Below, one piece after another: positions 7,042 through 15,580 of a stretch of 23,905 nucleotides of DNA. How positions within the stretch are numbered: position 1 is the first letter of the stretch; each line of letters starts with the position of its first letter. The position numbers and the translations under genes were made by a program. The DNA comes from CAYFPO01 sp964345035 (lineage in GTDB: Bacteria > Fidelibacterota > Marinisomatia > SCGC-AAA003-L08 > GCA-002704045): positions 1 through 23,905 of the forward strand of contig CAYFPO010000028.1 in assembly GCA_964345035.1 (NCBI GenBank). The letters are read 5' to 3'. The notes under the pieces are model-generated. The model did no database searches. It had not been told where the DNA came from and saw nothing but the letters and a program-made list of their open reading frames with translations.

Positions 7042-7785
7042 ATGGAAAATTTCAAGACTCTGAGATCTGAAAATATCTGGAAGAGATACGGAAAGCGGGA
7101 TGTGGTAAAAGATGTCTCCCTGTCTGTAAATCGAGGTGAGGTTGTAGGTCTGTTAGGACCCAATGGTGCAGGGAAAACAACCACGTTTTATATGATTACC
7201 GGAATGATCCGGCCGGACAAAGGAAATATTTTCCTGGACGATTTGAATATCACACACCAACCAATGTATAAACGTGCCAGGAATGGGGTGGGATATCTTG
7301 CCCAGGAACCGTCTGTTTTTACACAGCTATCTGTCGAAAATAATTTAAAATTGGTACTGGAATTATCCGGATTATCAAAAAATGAGCAAAATACAAAACT
7401 GGAAGAATTGATGGAGGAATTTTCTATAACCCATCTCAGGAAGAGCCGCGCAAACACACTATCCGGAGGTGAAAGACGAAGAACAGAAATTGCACGAGCA
7501 TTGGTAATGAATCCCGATTTTATTCTTCTGGATGAACCCTTTGCAGGAGTGGATCCCCTTGCAGTTGAAGATATTCAACAAATTGTAATGGGATTGAAAG
7601 AAAAGAAAATCGGTGTTCTGGTCACTGACCATAATGTTCGGGAAACCCTGTCAATCACTGACAGAGCCTATTTGTTATTTGAGGGATCAATCTTAAAATC
7701 CGGTACTGCAAAAGAATTAACAGAAGATGAGGAAGCCAGACGATTGTATCTGGGCAGCAAATTCTCGATGGACTTTACAAGCTGA
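7042..7785 (+). CDS. lptB: LPS export ABC transporter ATP-binding protein LptB
   Basis: A 247-residue cytoplasmic ATPase that powers LPS extraction with LptF/LptG. Visible motifs are Walker A GPNGAGKT (39-46), a Q-loop in GYLAQEPSVF (84-93), signature LSGGERRR (140-147), Walker B FILLDEPFAGVDP (160-172) and the H-loop H197 in VTDHN. 'LAQEPSVF' and 'LLDEPFAGVDP' are characteristic of LptB rather than generic ABC ATPases. The ATG immediately follows the lptC stop, and the lptB stop overlaps the rpoN start (TGATG). Confidence 0.96.
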   Translation: MENFKTLRSENIWKRYGKRDVVKDVSLSVNRGEVVGLLGPNGAGKTTTFYMITGMIRPDKGNIFLDDLNITHQPMYKRARNGVGYLAQEPSVFTQLSVENNLKLVLELSGLSKNEQNTKLEELMEEFSITHLRKSRANTLSGGERRRTEIARALVMNPDFILLDEPFAGVDPLAVEDIQQIVMGLKEKKIGVLVTDHNVRETLSITDRAYLLFEGSILKSGTAKELTEDEEARRLYLGSKFSMDFTS

Positions 7786-9152
7786 TGTCTAAACTGAAAC
7801 AGACCCAGGAGCTCAAACAGGTTTTAAAACCACAGCAAGTGCTTCAGGCAAATATCCTGCAACTGACATCCACAGACCTGGAACAAAGAATTTTGCAGGA
7901 ATTAGAAGAAAATCCTGCCCTGGAATTAATGGAAATTGATGAAGTTCTTGAGGAAAATGTAGAAAGCTCTGAATCAGAGGAAGAGGAAGAATCAGAATAT
8001 GAATGGGAAGATCTGCTGGGCGATGATTATGACTCGGGTATGCCCCGTGAAAAAACGGAACAAACTGCAGATCAACCAATAAGGGAACACAAAACCAGCT
8101 ATGATTTTCTCAACGATCAGGTAAAAGATTCAGGATTATCTGATGCTGAATTGGAAATTGCAGAACAAATCATTGGAAATATTGATGATGACGGGTATTT
8201 GTCTATTGAGCCAATTTTAATTGCTGACAGATTGGGTTTTTCTGAAGACGTGGTGATTTCCGTTCTGAAAATTATTCAAAAACTGGATCCACCAGGTATG
8301 GGTTCTCGAAATCTCAGAGAATGTCTTTTGGCACAGGTAGAAGAAAAAAAAGTAGATCCTCTGGTTTGGGATATTCTTGATAAATATTTTGATGATTTTG
8401 CCAATCATCGGTACCAGAATATCATCTCAAATTTGCATTGCTCTGAAACTGAATTGAGAGAAGCTATGGAAACCATAGCATCCTTAAATCCAAAGCCGGG
8501 TTCGGGGCTTGAAGTTCAATCAAAAGATGTTGTCATTCCTGATATCATTGTTGAGGAAGTTGATGATGATTGGAGTATTACCATAAACGACAGTACACTG
8601 CCGGAATTGCGGATCAGCAGCACCTATAAAAAATTATTTCAGAAACACAAAAATGAATCTGAGGTAAATTCCTTTGTGAAAAAAAAACTGGATGCTGCAA
8701 AGTGGTTTATTGATGCAGTCCAGCAGCGTCATACGACCATGTCAAAAGTAATGGAATCCATCATTAATCATCAACCAAAATTTTTTATGTATGGAAAAAG
8801 AGAATTGATTCCCATGGTATTAAAGGATATTGCTGAAGATATTAAAATGGATATTTCTACAATAAGCCGTGTCACTAACGGAAAATATGTGCAGCTGCCA
8901 TTTGGTATTTTCGAACTGAAATCGTTTTTTTCAGAAGGAGTTGAAATGGAATCCGGTGAGACAGTATCCAATGTCACTGTTAAAGAAAAAATTCGGGAAA
9001 TCATCAATTCTGAAGATAAAAAGAATCCACATGGAGATGAACAACTCACAAAAATTCTGAATGATTTTGGTTATAAAATCGCCAGAAGAACTGTTACCAA
9101 ATACAGAGAAAATCTAAAGATTCCCATTGGCAGATTAAGAAAGGAAATATAA
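7785..9152 (+). CDS. rpoN: RNA polymerase sigma-54 factor
   Basis: A 455-residue sigma-54 directing RNA polymerase to -24/-12 promoters that need AAA+ activators. Region I begins SKLKQTQELKQVLKPQQVLQ and continues to the 'LEQRILQELEENPAL' helix. An acidic region II linker covers about residues 54-87. The core-binding domain holds 'QIIGNIDDDGYL' and 'LDPPGMGSRNLRECLLAQ'. The DNA-binding part has 'HQPKFFMYGKRELIPMVLKD' and the near-invariant RpoN box ARRTVTKYR at 433-441. The start overlaps lptB by one base and the stop overlaps hslV by one base. Position after lptB matches proteobacterial loci, but the hpf-ptsN genes usual there are replaced by hslVU. No obvious -24/-12 promoter was seen in the window. 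Confidence 0.97.
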   Translation: MSKLKQTQELKQVLKPQQVLQANILQLTSTDLEQRILQELEENPALELMEIDEVLEENVESSESEEEEESEYEWEDLLGDDYDSGMPREKTEQTADQPIREHKTSYDFLNDQVKDSGLSDAELEIAEQIIGNIDDDGYLSIEPILIADRLGFSEDVVISVLKIIQKLDPPGMGSRNLRECLLAQVEEKKVDPLVWDILDKYFDDFANHRYQNIISNLHCSETELREAMETIASLNPKPGSGLEVQSKDVVIPDIIVEEVDDDWSITINDSTLPELRISSTYKKLFQKHKNESEVNSFVKKKLDAAKWFIDAVQQRHTTMSKVMESIINHQPKFFMYGKRELIPMVLKDIAEDIKMDISTISRVTNGKYVQLPFGIFELKSFFSEGVEMESGETVSNVTVKEKIREIINSEDKKNPHGDEQLTKILNDFGYKIARRTVTKYRENLKIPIGRLRKEI

Positions 9153-9694
9153 TGGATAAAACAAATTTTAAATCAACCACAATCCTTGGAGTCCGAGTTG
9201 GCAGAAAAGTCGCATTGGGTGGTGATGGCCAGGTAACCATGGGCGATATAAAAATGAAGTCCAAAGCTGTAAAAGTCAGAGATTTCGCAAATGGTACCGT
9301 TCTGGCGGGATTTGCCGGTGCTGCAGCAGATGCAATGTCGTTATTTGAACGATTTGAAGGGAAACTGGAGGAAGCCCAGGGTAAACTGCAGAGGGCAGTC
9401 GTTGAAATGGCAAAGGATTGGAGGACAGACAAAATTCTCAGAGAATTGGATGCCCTCTTAGCCATTATGGATAGGAAAAATTCCTATCTTCTCTCCGGAT
9501 CCGGTGATGTAATTGAACCGGATGATAAAATTATCACTATCGGAAGTGGTTCCGGGTATGCGCTGGCAGCATCCCGGGCATTTCTCAGTTCCGGTGAAAA
9601 GAACCCAACGAAGATTGTGAAAAATTCCCTCGAAATTGTAAGTGATATTTGTATTTATTCCAACAACCAGATTACTATATTGGAGATTGTATGA
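9152..9694 (+). CDS. hslV: ATP-dependent protease subunit HslV (ClpQ)
   Basis: The 180-residue proteolytic subunit of the HslVU two-component protease. The N-terminal-nucleophile Thr is T9 in STTILGVRVG, so an eight-residue propeptide must be removed. GDGQVTMG, the NGTVLAGFAGAAADA segment and GSGSGYALAASRA are classic HslV features. It forms double hexameric rings with HslU. The ATG overlaps the rpoN stop (TAATG), and the stop overlaps the hslU ATG in an ATGA junction. Confidence 0.96.
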   Translation: MDKTNFKSTTILGVRVGRKVALGGDGQVTMGDIKMKSKAVKVRDFANGTVLAGFAGAAADAMSLFERFEGKLEEAQGKLQRAVVEMAKDWRTDKILRELDALLAIMDRKNSYLLSGSGDVIEPDDKIITIGSGSGYALAASRAFLSSGEKNPTKIVKNSLEIVSDICIYSNNQITILEIV

Positions 9695-11025
9695 CAGAAT
9701 TAACACCCCGTAAAATCGTCCGTGAACTGGACAAATATATCGTCGGACAGAAAAATGCAAAAAAAGCTGTCGCTATTGCCTTGAGAAATCGCTGGAGGAG
9801 ACAGCAGGCACCTTCCCCAATCCGTGAAGAAATTATTCCTAATAATATTATACTGATCGGCAGTACCGGGGTTGGTAAAACTGAAATCTCAAGAAGACTT
9901 GCTACATTGGCAGACGCACCATTTGTAAAGGTAGAAGCATCCAAATTCACAGAAGTGGGTTATGTAGGCAGAGATGTAGAATCTATGATTCGGGATCTGG
10001 TGGAAGTGGTCGTAAAAAAAGTGAAAAGCGACAAGGAAAAAACAGTTCAGAAAAAGGCTGAGGAATTGGCACAGGAACGGATTCTGGATTCTCTGTTCCC
10101 GGCAGGTGATTTAGATCATCAGGATGTAGAAGCGGTAAAACGACATGAACGAACCAGAAACAAATTAAGGAGAAGATTAAACAATGGTGATTTTGAGGAA
10201 AAATTTATCAATATAAAAGCAATAGTTTCTAAAATGCCTGCAATGCAGGTAATGGGTCCATTAGGAATGGATGAACTTACCGGAAATATTCAGGATATGC
10301 TGAGTGATATGATCCCAAAGAAAACAAAATCCCAGAAAATGAAAGTGAAGGACGGCAGAGAAGTAATCATTCAGGAAGAAGCTGATAAACTAATCGATAT
10401 GGATGAAGTTATAAGAGAGGGATTATCCAAAGCAGAAAATAACGGAATTATTTTTATAGATGAGATCGATAAAATTGCAGGTGGAACCGGCGGCAGCGGC
10501 CCCGATGTTTCCCGGGAAGGTGTTCAAAGAGATATACTCCCTATAATAGAAGGAAGCACCGTAAGCACAAAATACGGCCAGGTTAAAACAGACCACATGC
10601 TGTTTATCGCTGCCGGCGCTTTTCATGTGAGTAAGCCATCGGACATGATCCCTGAGCTGCAGGGAAGATTTCCCATACGTGAAGAAATGGATAATCTCAC
10701 AAAGGAGGATTTTGTAAAAATCCTCACCAAACCCCGGAATGCACTGATCAAACAATATCAGGCATTACTCGATGCGGAAGGTATTACACTCACTTTTGAA
10801 AAATCGGCAATTAACGAAATTGCAAAAATTGCATCAGAGGTGAATGACAAAATGGAAAATATCGGTGCAAGACGATTACATACCGTAATGAGTACCTTGT
10901 TGGAAGACCTGTTATTTGATGCGCCTGCAATGACAGAAGGAAAAGTAACCATAAACAGGAAATACGTTCAGGAAAAACTAAAGGATATCAGCCTGGATGA
11001 GGATTTAAGAAGGTATATTTTATAA
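9691..11025 (+). CDS. hslU: ATP-dependent protease ATPase subunit HslU (ClpY)
   Basis: The AAA+ unfoldase partner of HslV, 444 residues from the ATG at 9691. The open frame reaches back to an ATG at 9649, but those 14 extra codons lie inside hslV. The family N-terminus MTELTPRKIVRELDKYIVGQ starts at 9691 and gives the ATGA overlap. Walker A is GSTGVGKT (57-64), the pore motif GYVG is 89-92, and Walker B has D257-E258 in IIFIDEIDK. The I-domain insertion lies between, and a C-terminal EDLRRYIL tail docks into HslV. It is the last gene of the overlapping run; the 86-bp gap to argF shows no clear terminator. Confidence 0.97.
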   Translation: MTELTPRKIVRELDKYIVGQKNAKKAVAIALRNRWRRQQAPSPIREEIIPNNIILIGSTGVGKTEISRRLATLADAPFVKVEASKFTEVGYVGRDVESMIRDLVEVVVKKVKSDKEKTVQKKAEELAQERILDSLFPAGDLDHQDVEAVKRHERTRNKLRRRLNNGDFEEKFINIKAIVSKMPAMQVMGPLGMDELTGNIQDMLSDMIPKKTKSQKMKVKDGREVIIQEEADKLIDMDEVIREGLSKAENNGIIFIDEIDKIAGGTGGSGPDVSREGVQRDILPIIEGSTVSTKYGQVKTDHMLFIAAGAFHVSKPSDMIPELQGRFPIREEMDNLTKEDFVKILTKPRNALIKQYQALLDAEGITLTFEKSAINEIAKIASEVNDKMENIGARRLHTVMSTLLEDLLFDAPAMTEGKVTINRKYVQEKLKDISLDEDLRRYIL

Positions 11026-11099
11026 CAAATTATACCATCTAAAACAAAAAATATAATTGTTAGTAGTAAAATAATCTTCAAAATATTTTAATTTTAATT

Positions 11100-11104
11100 A
11101 GGAG
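11100..11104 (+). promoter_or_regulatory. Shine-Dalgarno AGGAG of argF
   Basis: AGGAG ends 7 nt before the argF ATG at 11112. It supports that start and suggests a separately initiated message after the hslU gap (11026-11111), which is otherwise AT-rich without a clear promoter or ARG box. Confidence 0.65.
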
Positions 11105-11111
11105 CAATAGA

Positions 11112-12041
11112 ATGAAAAGAGATTTCAATCATATTACCGATTTCACAACAGAAGAAATCTGGGAAACATTGGAATTGGCAAAATGGATAAAAGACAAATT
11201 CAAAAAGAGAGAAGTCTATTCACCGTTTTCAAATCGCACTATGGCAATGATCTTTGCAAAACCATCCGCCAGAACCCGAGTATCTTTTGAAACAGGATTT
11301 TCCAGATTAGGAGGTCACGCATTATATCTGGGACCCAATGATATTGGAATTGGAAACCGGGAATCTGTGAGCGATATTGCCAATGTACTCAGCAGATATA
11401 ATGATATCATCATGGCAAGATTGTTTGACCATACCCATATTCTCGAATTGGCAGAAAATGCTGCGGTACCGGTTATAAACGGACTCACAGATTTTAATCA
11501 TCCCTGCCAGATTATGGCAGATATTTTCACCATACTTGAACACCGTACATCATTGGATGATTTGAAGATAACTTATGTGGGAGACGGAAACAATATTGTC
11601 CATTCCTGGTTTGAGCTTGCCATGCGGATTCCCATGCACTTTGTGTGTGCCTGTCCTGAAGGATTTGAACCTGACAATGAACTGTTGGAGGAAGTCATGG
11701 GAGTTGGGATATCTGAAATAACTGTTACGAATGACCCGGTTACAGGTGTTTCTGGAGCAGATGTTGTGTACTCAGATGTTTGGGCATCCATGGGACAGAA
11801 GGAGGAAGCACAAGAACGCAGGAAAGTTTTTCAACCTTTCCAGGTAAATGATGAATTGATGAAAGCGACAGGAAAGGAATCATTTTTTATGCACTGTCTC
11901 CCTGCAGAACGAGGTGTGGAAGTTACAGATTCTGTATGTGATTCACCCAATTCCATAATTTTCGACCAGGCAGAGAATCGGATGCATTCTCAAAATGCCA
12001 TCATGCTGAAACTAATGCAGCAGACTTATGGTGAATTTTAA
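11112..12041 (+). CDS. argF: Ornithine carbamoyltransferase
   Basis: This 309-residue cytosolic enzyme makes citrulline from ornithine and carbamoyl phosphate in arginine synthesis. Carbamoyl-phosphate binding residues are in KPSARTRVSFE (50-60; SARTR replaces the usual STRTR) and HPCQ (130-133). The ornithine-binding features are GDGNN, DVWASMG (S226-M227-G228) and HCLPAERG (from 261). The SMG loop and HCLPAxRGxEVTD text mark a true OTCase, not the acetyl- or succinyl-ornithine enzyme of many Bacteroidetes. No other arginine gene is in the window. The product ends in a normal family C-terminus. Confidence 0.94.
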   Translation: MKRDFNHITDFTTEEIWETLELAKWIKDKFKKREVYSPFSNRTMAMIFAKPSARTRVSFETGFSRLGGHALYLGPNDIGIGNRESVSDIANVLSRYNDIIMARLFDHTHILELAENAAVPVINGLTDFNHPCQIMADIFTILEHRTSLDDLKITYVGDGNNIVHSWFELAMRIPMHFVCACPEGFEPDNELLEEVMGVGISEITVTNDPVTGVSGADVVYSDVWASMGQKEEAQERRKVFQPFQVNDELMKATGKESFFMHCLPAERGVEVTDSVCDSPNSIIFDQAENRMHSQNAIMLKLMQQTYGEF

Positions 12042-12072
12042 ATTGTTAAAAGTCAAATAGACAGAAAGAAAA

Positions 12073-14610
12073 ATGAAATTGAAAAATAACATACTTCTGA
12101 TTTTGATAATAATCATCTCATCTGCATTTTCACAAAAGAGAGATTGGCAAGGATCCGGAATGACCGGATCAATTTCTGGTCTAGTATTGGACTCATTAAG
12201 TCAAAAACCAATTGAATATACTTCAATATCCGTTATATCCCAGAAAACCGGTGAAATCGAAAATGGCGGGGTAACGGATGAAACGGGAAAGTTTAAAATC
12301 CGGGAGATACCTCCGGGAAGATATGAGATAAAAGTTGAGTTTATTGGATATCATACAACAACAATTCCCAAAGTATTTTTAAAGCCAAAAGATAAATTAA
12401 ATGTTGACTTAGGAACCATAAAACTGAAACCAAAAATAATACAGATGGAAGAGATCAGTGTCATTGATGATAGACCGATTTTTGAATTTGAAACTGATAA
12501 ACTAATCTATAATTCATCTGATGATATTATTTCCGACAGTGGTACAGCGGAAGATGTGCTGAATAAAGTACCCATGGTTACTGTTGATCAAGACGGTGAA
12601 GTTTCTTTGAGAGGTAATCCCAATGTTAGAATTCTTGTAAACGGCAGACCCAACAGGACCGGACACGAATCCAATAATGTGGATAATATTCCCGCATCCA
12701 TTATTGATAAAGTGGAAGTCATTACCTCACCATCCGCAAAATATGACCCGGAGGGCATGGCCGGAATCATCAATATTGTACTGAAGAAAGGCAAATATGA
12801 AGGTTTGAATGGTACTTTGAAATTAAATGGCAGAAAAAATAATAATCACAGTGTAGAAGACTTAAATGGGTTCACTGCGTATGGAAACTTTAAAGGTGAA
12901 AAATGGAATGTGTATTCTTCTTACAGCTTAAATAATAGAATCCGCAGGGTTGATGGTCATCGTGAAGTTGTAACAACCTTTATTAACTCTACTGAAGAAA
13001 ACATTTATTTTACATTTGATGATGAAACTGAAAATATTGTGCATTCCATACAGTTTGGATCAGATTATTCTGTTAATGAAAATTTGATTCTCAACGGAGA
13101 ATTAAACTACCGAACATTTGGGCATAAAGGTGAAGAAGAAGAAATCAATTTTTATGATGACGAAAGTATTTATGTTCCTCAAGGTATCCCATTGATTGGT
13201 GAAGAAATTGATTTTGGTGATAATTTTAATCTTGATGGAAATTTCGAAATAAAAAAGACTTATGAAAACCCCGATCGGGAAATGAAATTTTCATTCGGTC
13301 ACGTCATTAAAAAACATAATGAATATGAAATACTGCAGGAAACAGAAATCGACACCACATCCTTCAGCGATAGTTTTAACACTACTGAAATAGATTTTTC
13401 CTACAAACTTCCCATTAATGACAAATCTAAATTTGAATTTGGTTACGATGGAATATTGAATAACAATACAGAAGATATGGATTTTGAGGTTGAAGAATTT
13501 TCCGGATTAAATTCATACACATATAATCGGGCTATTCACGGTATTTTCCTGGAATATGAGCAAGTCCTGAATGATAAGTTCAGTATAAAACCCAGTGTAA
13601 GGTATGAATATGTGAATAAGGAAATTAAGTATAATTCCATAACCGAGGGAGAAAGTGATATTATTTATGCTGTAATATTAGATTCGCTGCCGGAAACAAA
13701 TAATTTTTCAGATGAATATGATACATTTTATCCGGACTTACATTTTACCTACAACATTTCAAAAAAAAGCAGTCTGCAGTTTGGACTAAGTAAGCGGGTA
13801 AACCGCCCTGGGTCACGGGGTCATGGTGGTGGTTCACGGCAAATCAGGCCATTCCCGAGAGATGTGTATTCGGAGAATTTTCTGTTTATTGGGAATCCAT
13901 TCTTAAGACCGGAATTTTCAACCCAGTATGATTTATCCTACAGGAGCCCCATACCCATGGGATTTGCATCTGTAAACCTGTATTATCATCAACTTACAGA
14001 TGTCATTGAGTGGTACGATGATGACAAATTCCCAAACAGTGATGTGTTAACATTTAGAAATGCAGATACGGGTGAAAATATGGGAATTGAAGCATTCACC
14101 ATGATCATGGGACAAACCTTTGGAGGTGGATATAATTTGAATAAATTAGAAGATCCAAGTGGTGATTATGAACTGAACGGTAACAGTAAAATGCTTAAAT
14201 TGTACAGCCGTATTAATCTGCCTGCTGAATATATTAAACTATTTGATTTCGAATTTGGATTTTACTATATGAAATTCACAGTGCCCGGGGGAGATTTATT
14301 CGGTAAAAAAGGTACAATATGGGCAAATACCGGTATATCCAAATCATTTCTGGATGAAAGTTTATCCATTTCTTTTGGAATACGTAATTTATTTAATTCC
14401 GGTGGTTTTCAATTGACACAAACCAAACCGCTTTACGATGATAATGGTGTAAAGTATGCAGATGAATATACGGATGTAGACACCAATCGAGGGGGCAGAA
14501 CTTTTACCGTGAACCTAAAATTCTACTTCGGTAAAATGCAGGAAGAAAAAAGAAAGAACCGCCGAATCCAAAATGGTAATGATAATGAAATGATGGATAT
14601 GGGGTATTGA
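12073..14610 (+). CDS. TonB-dependent receptor / outer-membrane beta-barrel protein
   Basis: An 845-residue outer-membrane protein. A signal peptide (1-20, ending SSAFS) precedes a carboxypeptidase-regulatory-like domain (about 32-115) with GSISGLVLDSLSQKPIEYTS and DETGKFKIREIPPGRYEIKV. A plug domain follows (about 140-238), with 'AEDVLNKVPMVTVDQDGEVS', 'LRGNPNVRILVNGRP' and 'SPSAKYDPEGMAGIINIVLK'. The rest is a beta-barrel, with 'GNPFLRPEFSTQYDLSYRSP' typical of the OMP_b-brl_3 family. The C-terminus ends 'NLKFYFGKMQ' plus a charged tail. No clear TonB box can be named and the substrate is unknown. The 31-bp gap from argF has only a weak AGAAAG ribosome site. Confidence 0.9.
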   Translation: MKLKNNILLILIIIISSAFSQKRDWQGSGMTGSISGLVLDSLSQKPIEYTSISVISQKTGEIENGGVTDETGKFKIREIPPGRYEIKVEFIGYHTTTIPKVFLKPKDKLNVDLGTIKLKPKIIQMEEISVIDDRPIFEFETDKLIYNSSDDIISDSGTAEDVLNKVPMVTVDQDGEVSLRGNPNVRILVNGRPNRTGHESNNVDNIPASIIDKVEVITSPSAKYDPEGMAGIINIVLKKGKYEGLNGTLKLNGRKNNNHSVEDLNGFTAYGNFKGEKWNVYSSYSLNNRIRRVDGHREVVTTFINSTEENIYFTFDDETENIVHSIQFGSDYSVNENLILNGELNYRTFGHKGEEEEINFYDDESIYVPQGIPLIGEEIDFGDNFNLDGNFEIKKTYENPDREMKFSFGHVIKKHNEYEILQETEIDTTSFSDSFNTTEIDFSYKLPINDKSKFEFGYDGILNNNTEDMDFEVEEFSGLNSYTYNRAIHGIFLEYEQVLNDKFSIKPSVRYEYVNKEIKYNSITEGESDIIYAVILDSLPETNNFSDEYDTFYPDLHFTYNISKKSSLQFGLSKRVNRPGSRGHGGGSRQIRPFPRDVYSENFLFIGNPFLRPEFSTQYDLSYRSPIPMGFASVNLYYHQLTDVIEWYDDDKFPNSDVLTFRNADTGENMGIEAFTMIMGQTFGGGYNLNKLEDPSGDYELNGNSKMLKLYSRINLPAEYIKLFDFEFGFYYMKFTVPGGDLFGKKGTIWANTGISKSFLDESLSISFGIRNLFNSGGFQLTQTKPLYDDNGVKYADEYTDVDTNRGGRTFTVNLKFYFGKMQEEKRKNRRIQNGNDNEMMDMGY

Positions 14611-14659
14611 TAGATAAATTCTTTCTAAGCATTGAAAAGTACCTGTAAATAAACTTTCC

Positions 14660-14690
14660 TTGACATTATTACCATTTCTTGGGATTAAAT
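14660..14690 (+). promoter_or_regulatory. Possible promoter before the DUF4835 gene
   Basis: A perfect TTGACA (14660-14665) lies in the 87-bp gap after the receptor gene. The best -10 candidates 17-19 bp on (GATTAA, ATTAAA or TTAAAT) are weak. If real, transcription would begin at or next to the ATG at 14698, giving a leaderless or near-leaderless message, which fits the lack of an SD there. Confidence 0.3.
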
Positions 14691-14697
14691 TTCCATT

Positions 14698-15561
14698 ATG
14701 AATACAACCTTGATTCATAAATTAACTTTGGGTTACCTAATTTTCGGTGCATTCAATTTTGCCCAGTTCGTTGATGCAAATGTTGTATTGGATACTGACA
14801 GACTCAGAAAATCCACCAATAACGAATTGGATAATTTTGAAACCACTGTAGAAAATTATCTCCTCACAACGGAATTTGCTCCGGATGCAATGGATATAGA
14901 ATTTGTCATTGAAATGCAATTTTACCTTGAAGAAATCATCGATAAAGGAAACGAAACTGTGTTCAGCGCTCAGGTACTTACACATAATGGACTGGATCAG
15001 CAGTATTTTACAAAAGGCGTTGAATTCACCTATTTCCCGGGGAAAAATCTATTTTATAATATTCAGTTTGAATCACTCAGATCCATTCTTGATTATTATG
15101 CATTCTTGATTATTGCAGGAGATCTGGATACCTATGATGTGCTTGGCGGTGAAGCGTATTTGAAAAAAACTGAGGAAATAACTATAGATGGTAAATCATC
15201 TTCATTCAAAAGAGGATGGGATGAAAGACGAAAGAAATCAAGAAACCTTCGGAAAAATTTTGGACTGCGGAATGCAAAATTACATTTCTATCTTGCAATG
15301 GATATGTATCAAATTCCCGAATCTAAACCAGCTGACATACAGGCAAAACTCTCCGATTTCTACAATTCCATCATGGAAGTGGATGCTGAGATCGGAAAGG
15401 ATAAGGATACCCAGGTTTTTTTAAAAGCACACAGGAAGAAAATCGGCATCATGATGGGGCAGTTGAAAATGTATAATGAGCTGAAAGGAATAATTGAATA
15501 TGACCCGGATTCAGCAGATTTGCTCTCAAAATTCCTCCCAAAAAAAGAAGCTTCAGATTAA
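14698..15561 (+). CDS. DUF4835 (PorD-like) family secreted protein
   Basis: This 287-residue protein has an N-terminal hydrophobic signal (about 5-22). The body resembles the DUF4835/PorD family: 'ANVVLDTDRLRKSTNNELDN' near the start, 'VFSAQVLTHNG' mid-protein, and 'YNIQFESLRSILDYYAFLII' followed by 'GDLDTYDVLGGEAYLKK'. PorD is associated with type IX secretion in Porphyromonas and relatives. Recognition is by memory of the family pattern, not by search. The gene precedes the EnvC-like gene by 19 bp if the latter starts at its TTG. Whether this organism has a type IX system cannot be judged here; no PorL/M/N or SprA gene is present. Confidence 0.75.
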   Translation: MNTTLIHKLTLGYLIFGAFNFAQFVDANVVLDTDRLRKSTNNELDNFETTVENYLLTTEFAPDAMDIEFVIEMQFYLEEIIDKGNETVFSAQVLTHNGLDQQYFTKGVEFTYFPGKNLFYNIQFESLRSILDYYAFLIIAGDLDTYDVLGGEAYLKKTEEITIDGKSSSFKRGWDERRKKSRNLRKNFGLRNAKLHFYLAMDMYQIPESKPADIQAKLSDFYNSIMEVDAEIGKDKDTQVFLKAHRKKIGIMMGQLKMYNELKGIIEYDPDSADLLSKFLPKKEASD

Positions 15562-15580
15562 AACAACGCCCACATTCAAA

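Noticed and set aside
9649..9690. Longer hslU start at 9649
   Set aside because: It adds 14 residues unlike the HslU N-terminus and overlaps hslV coding sequence; 9691 gives the family start and an ATGA junction.
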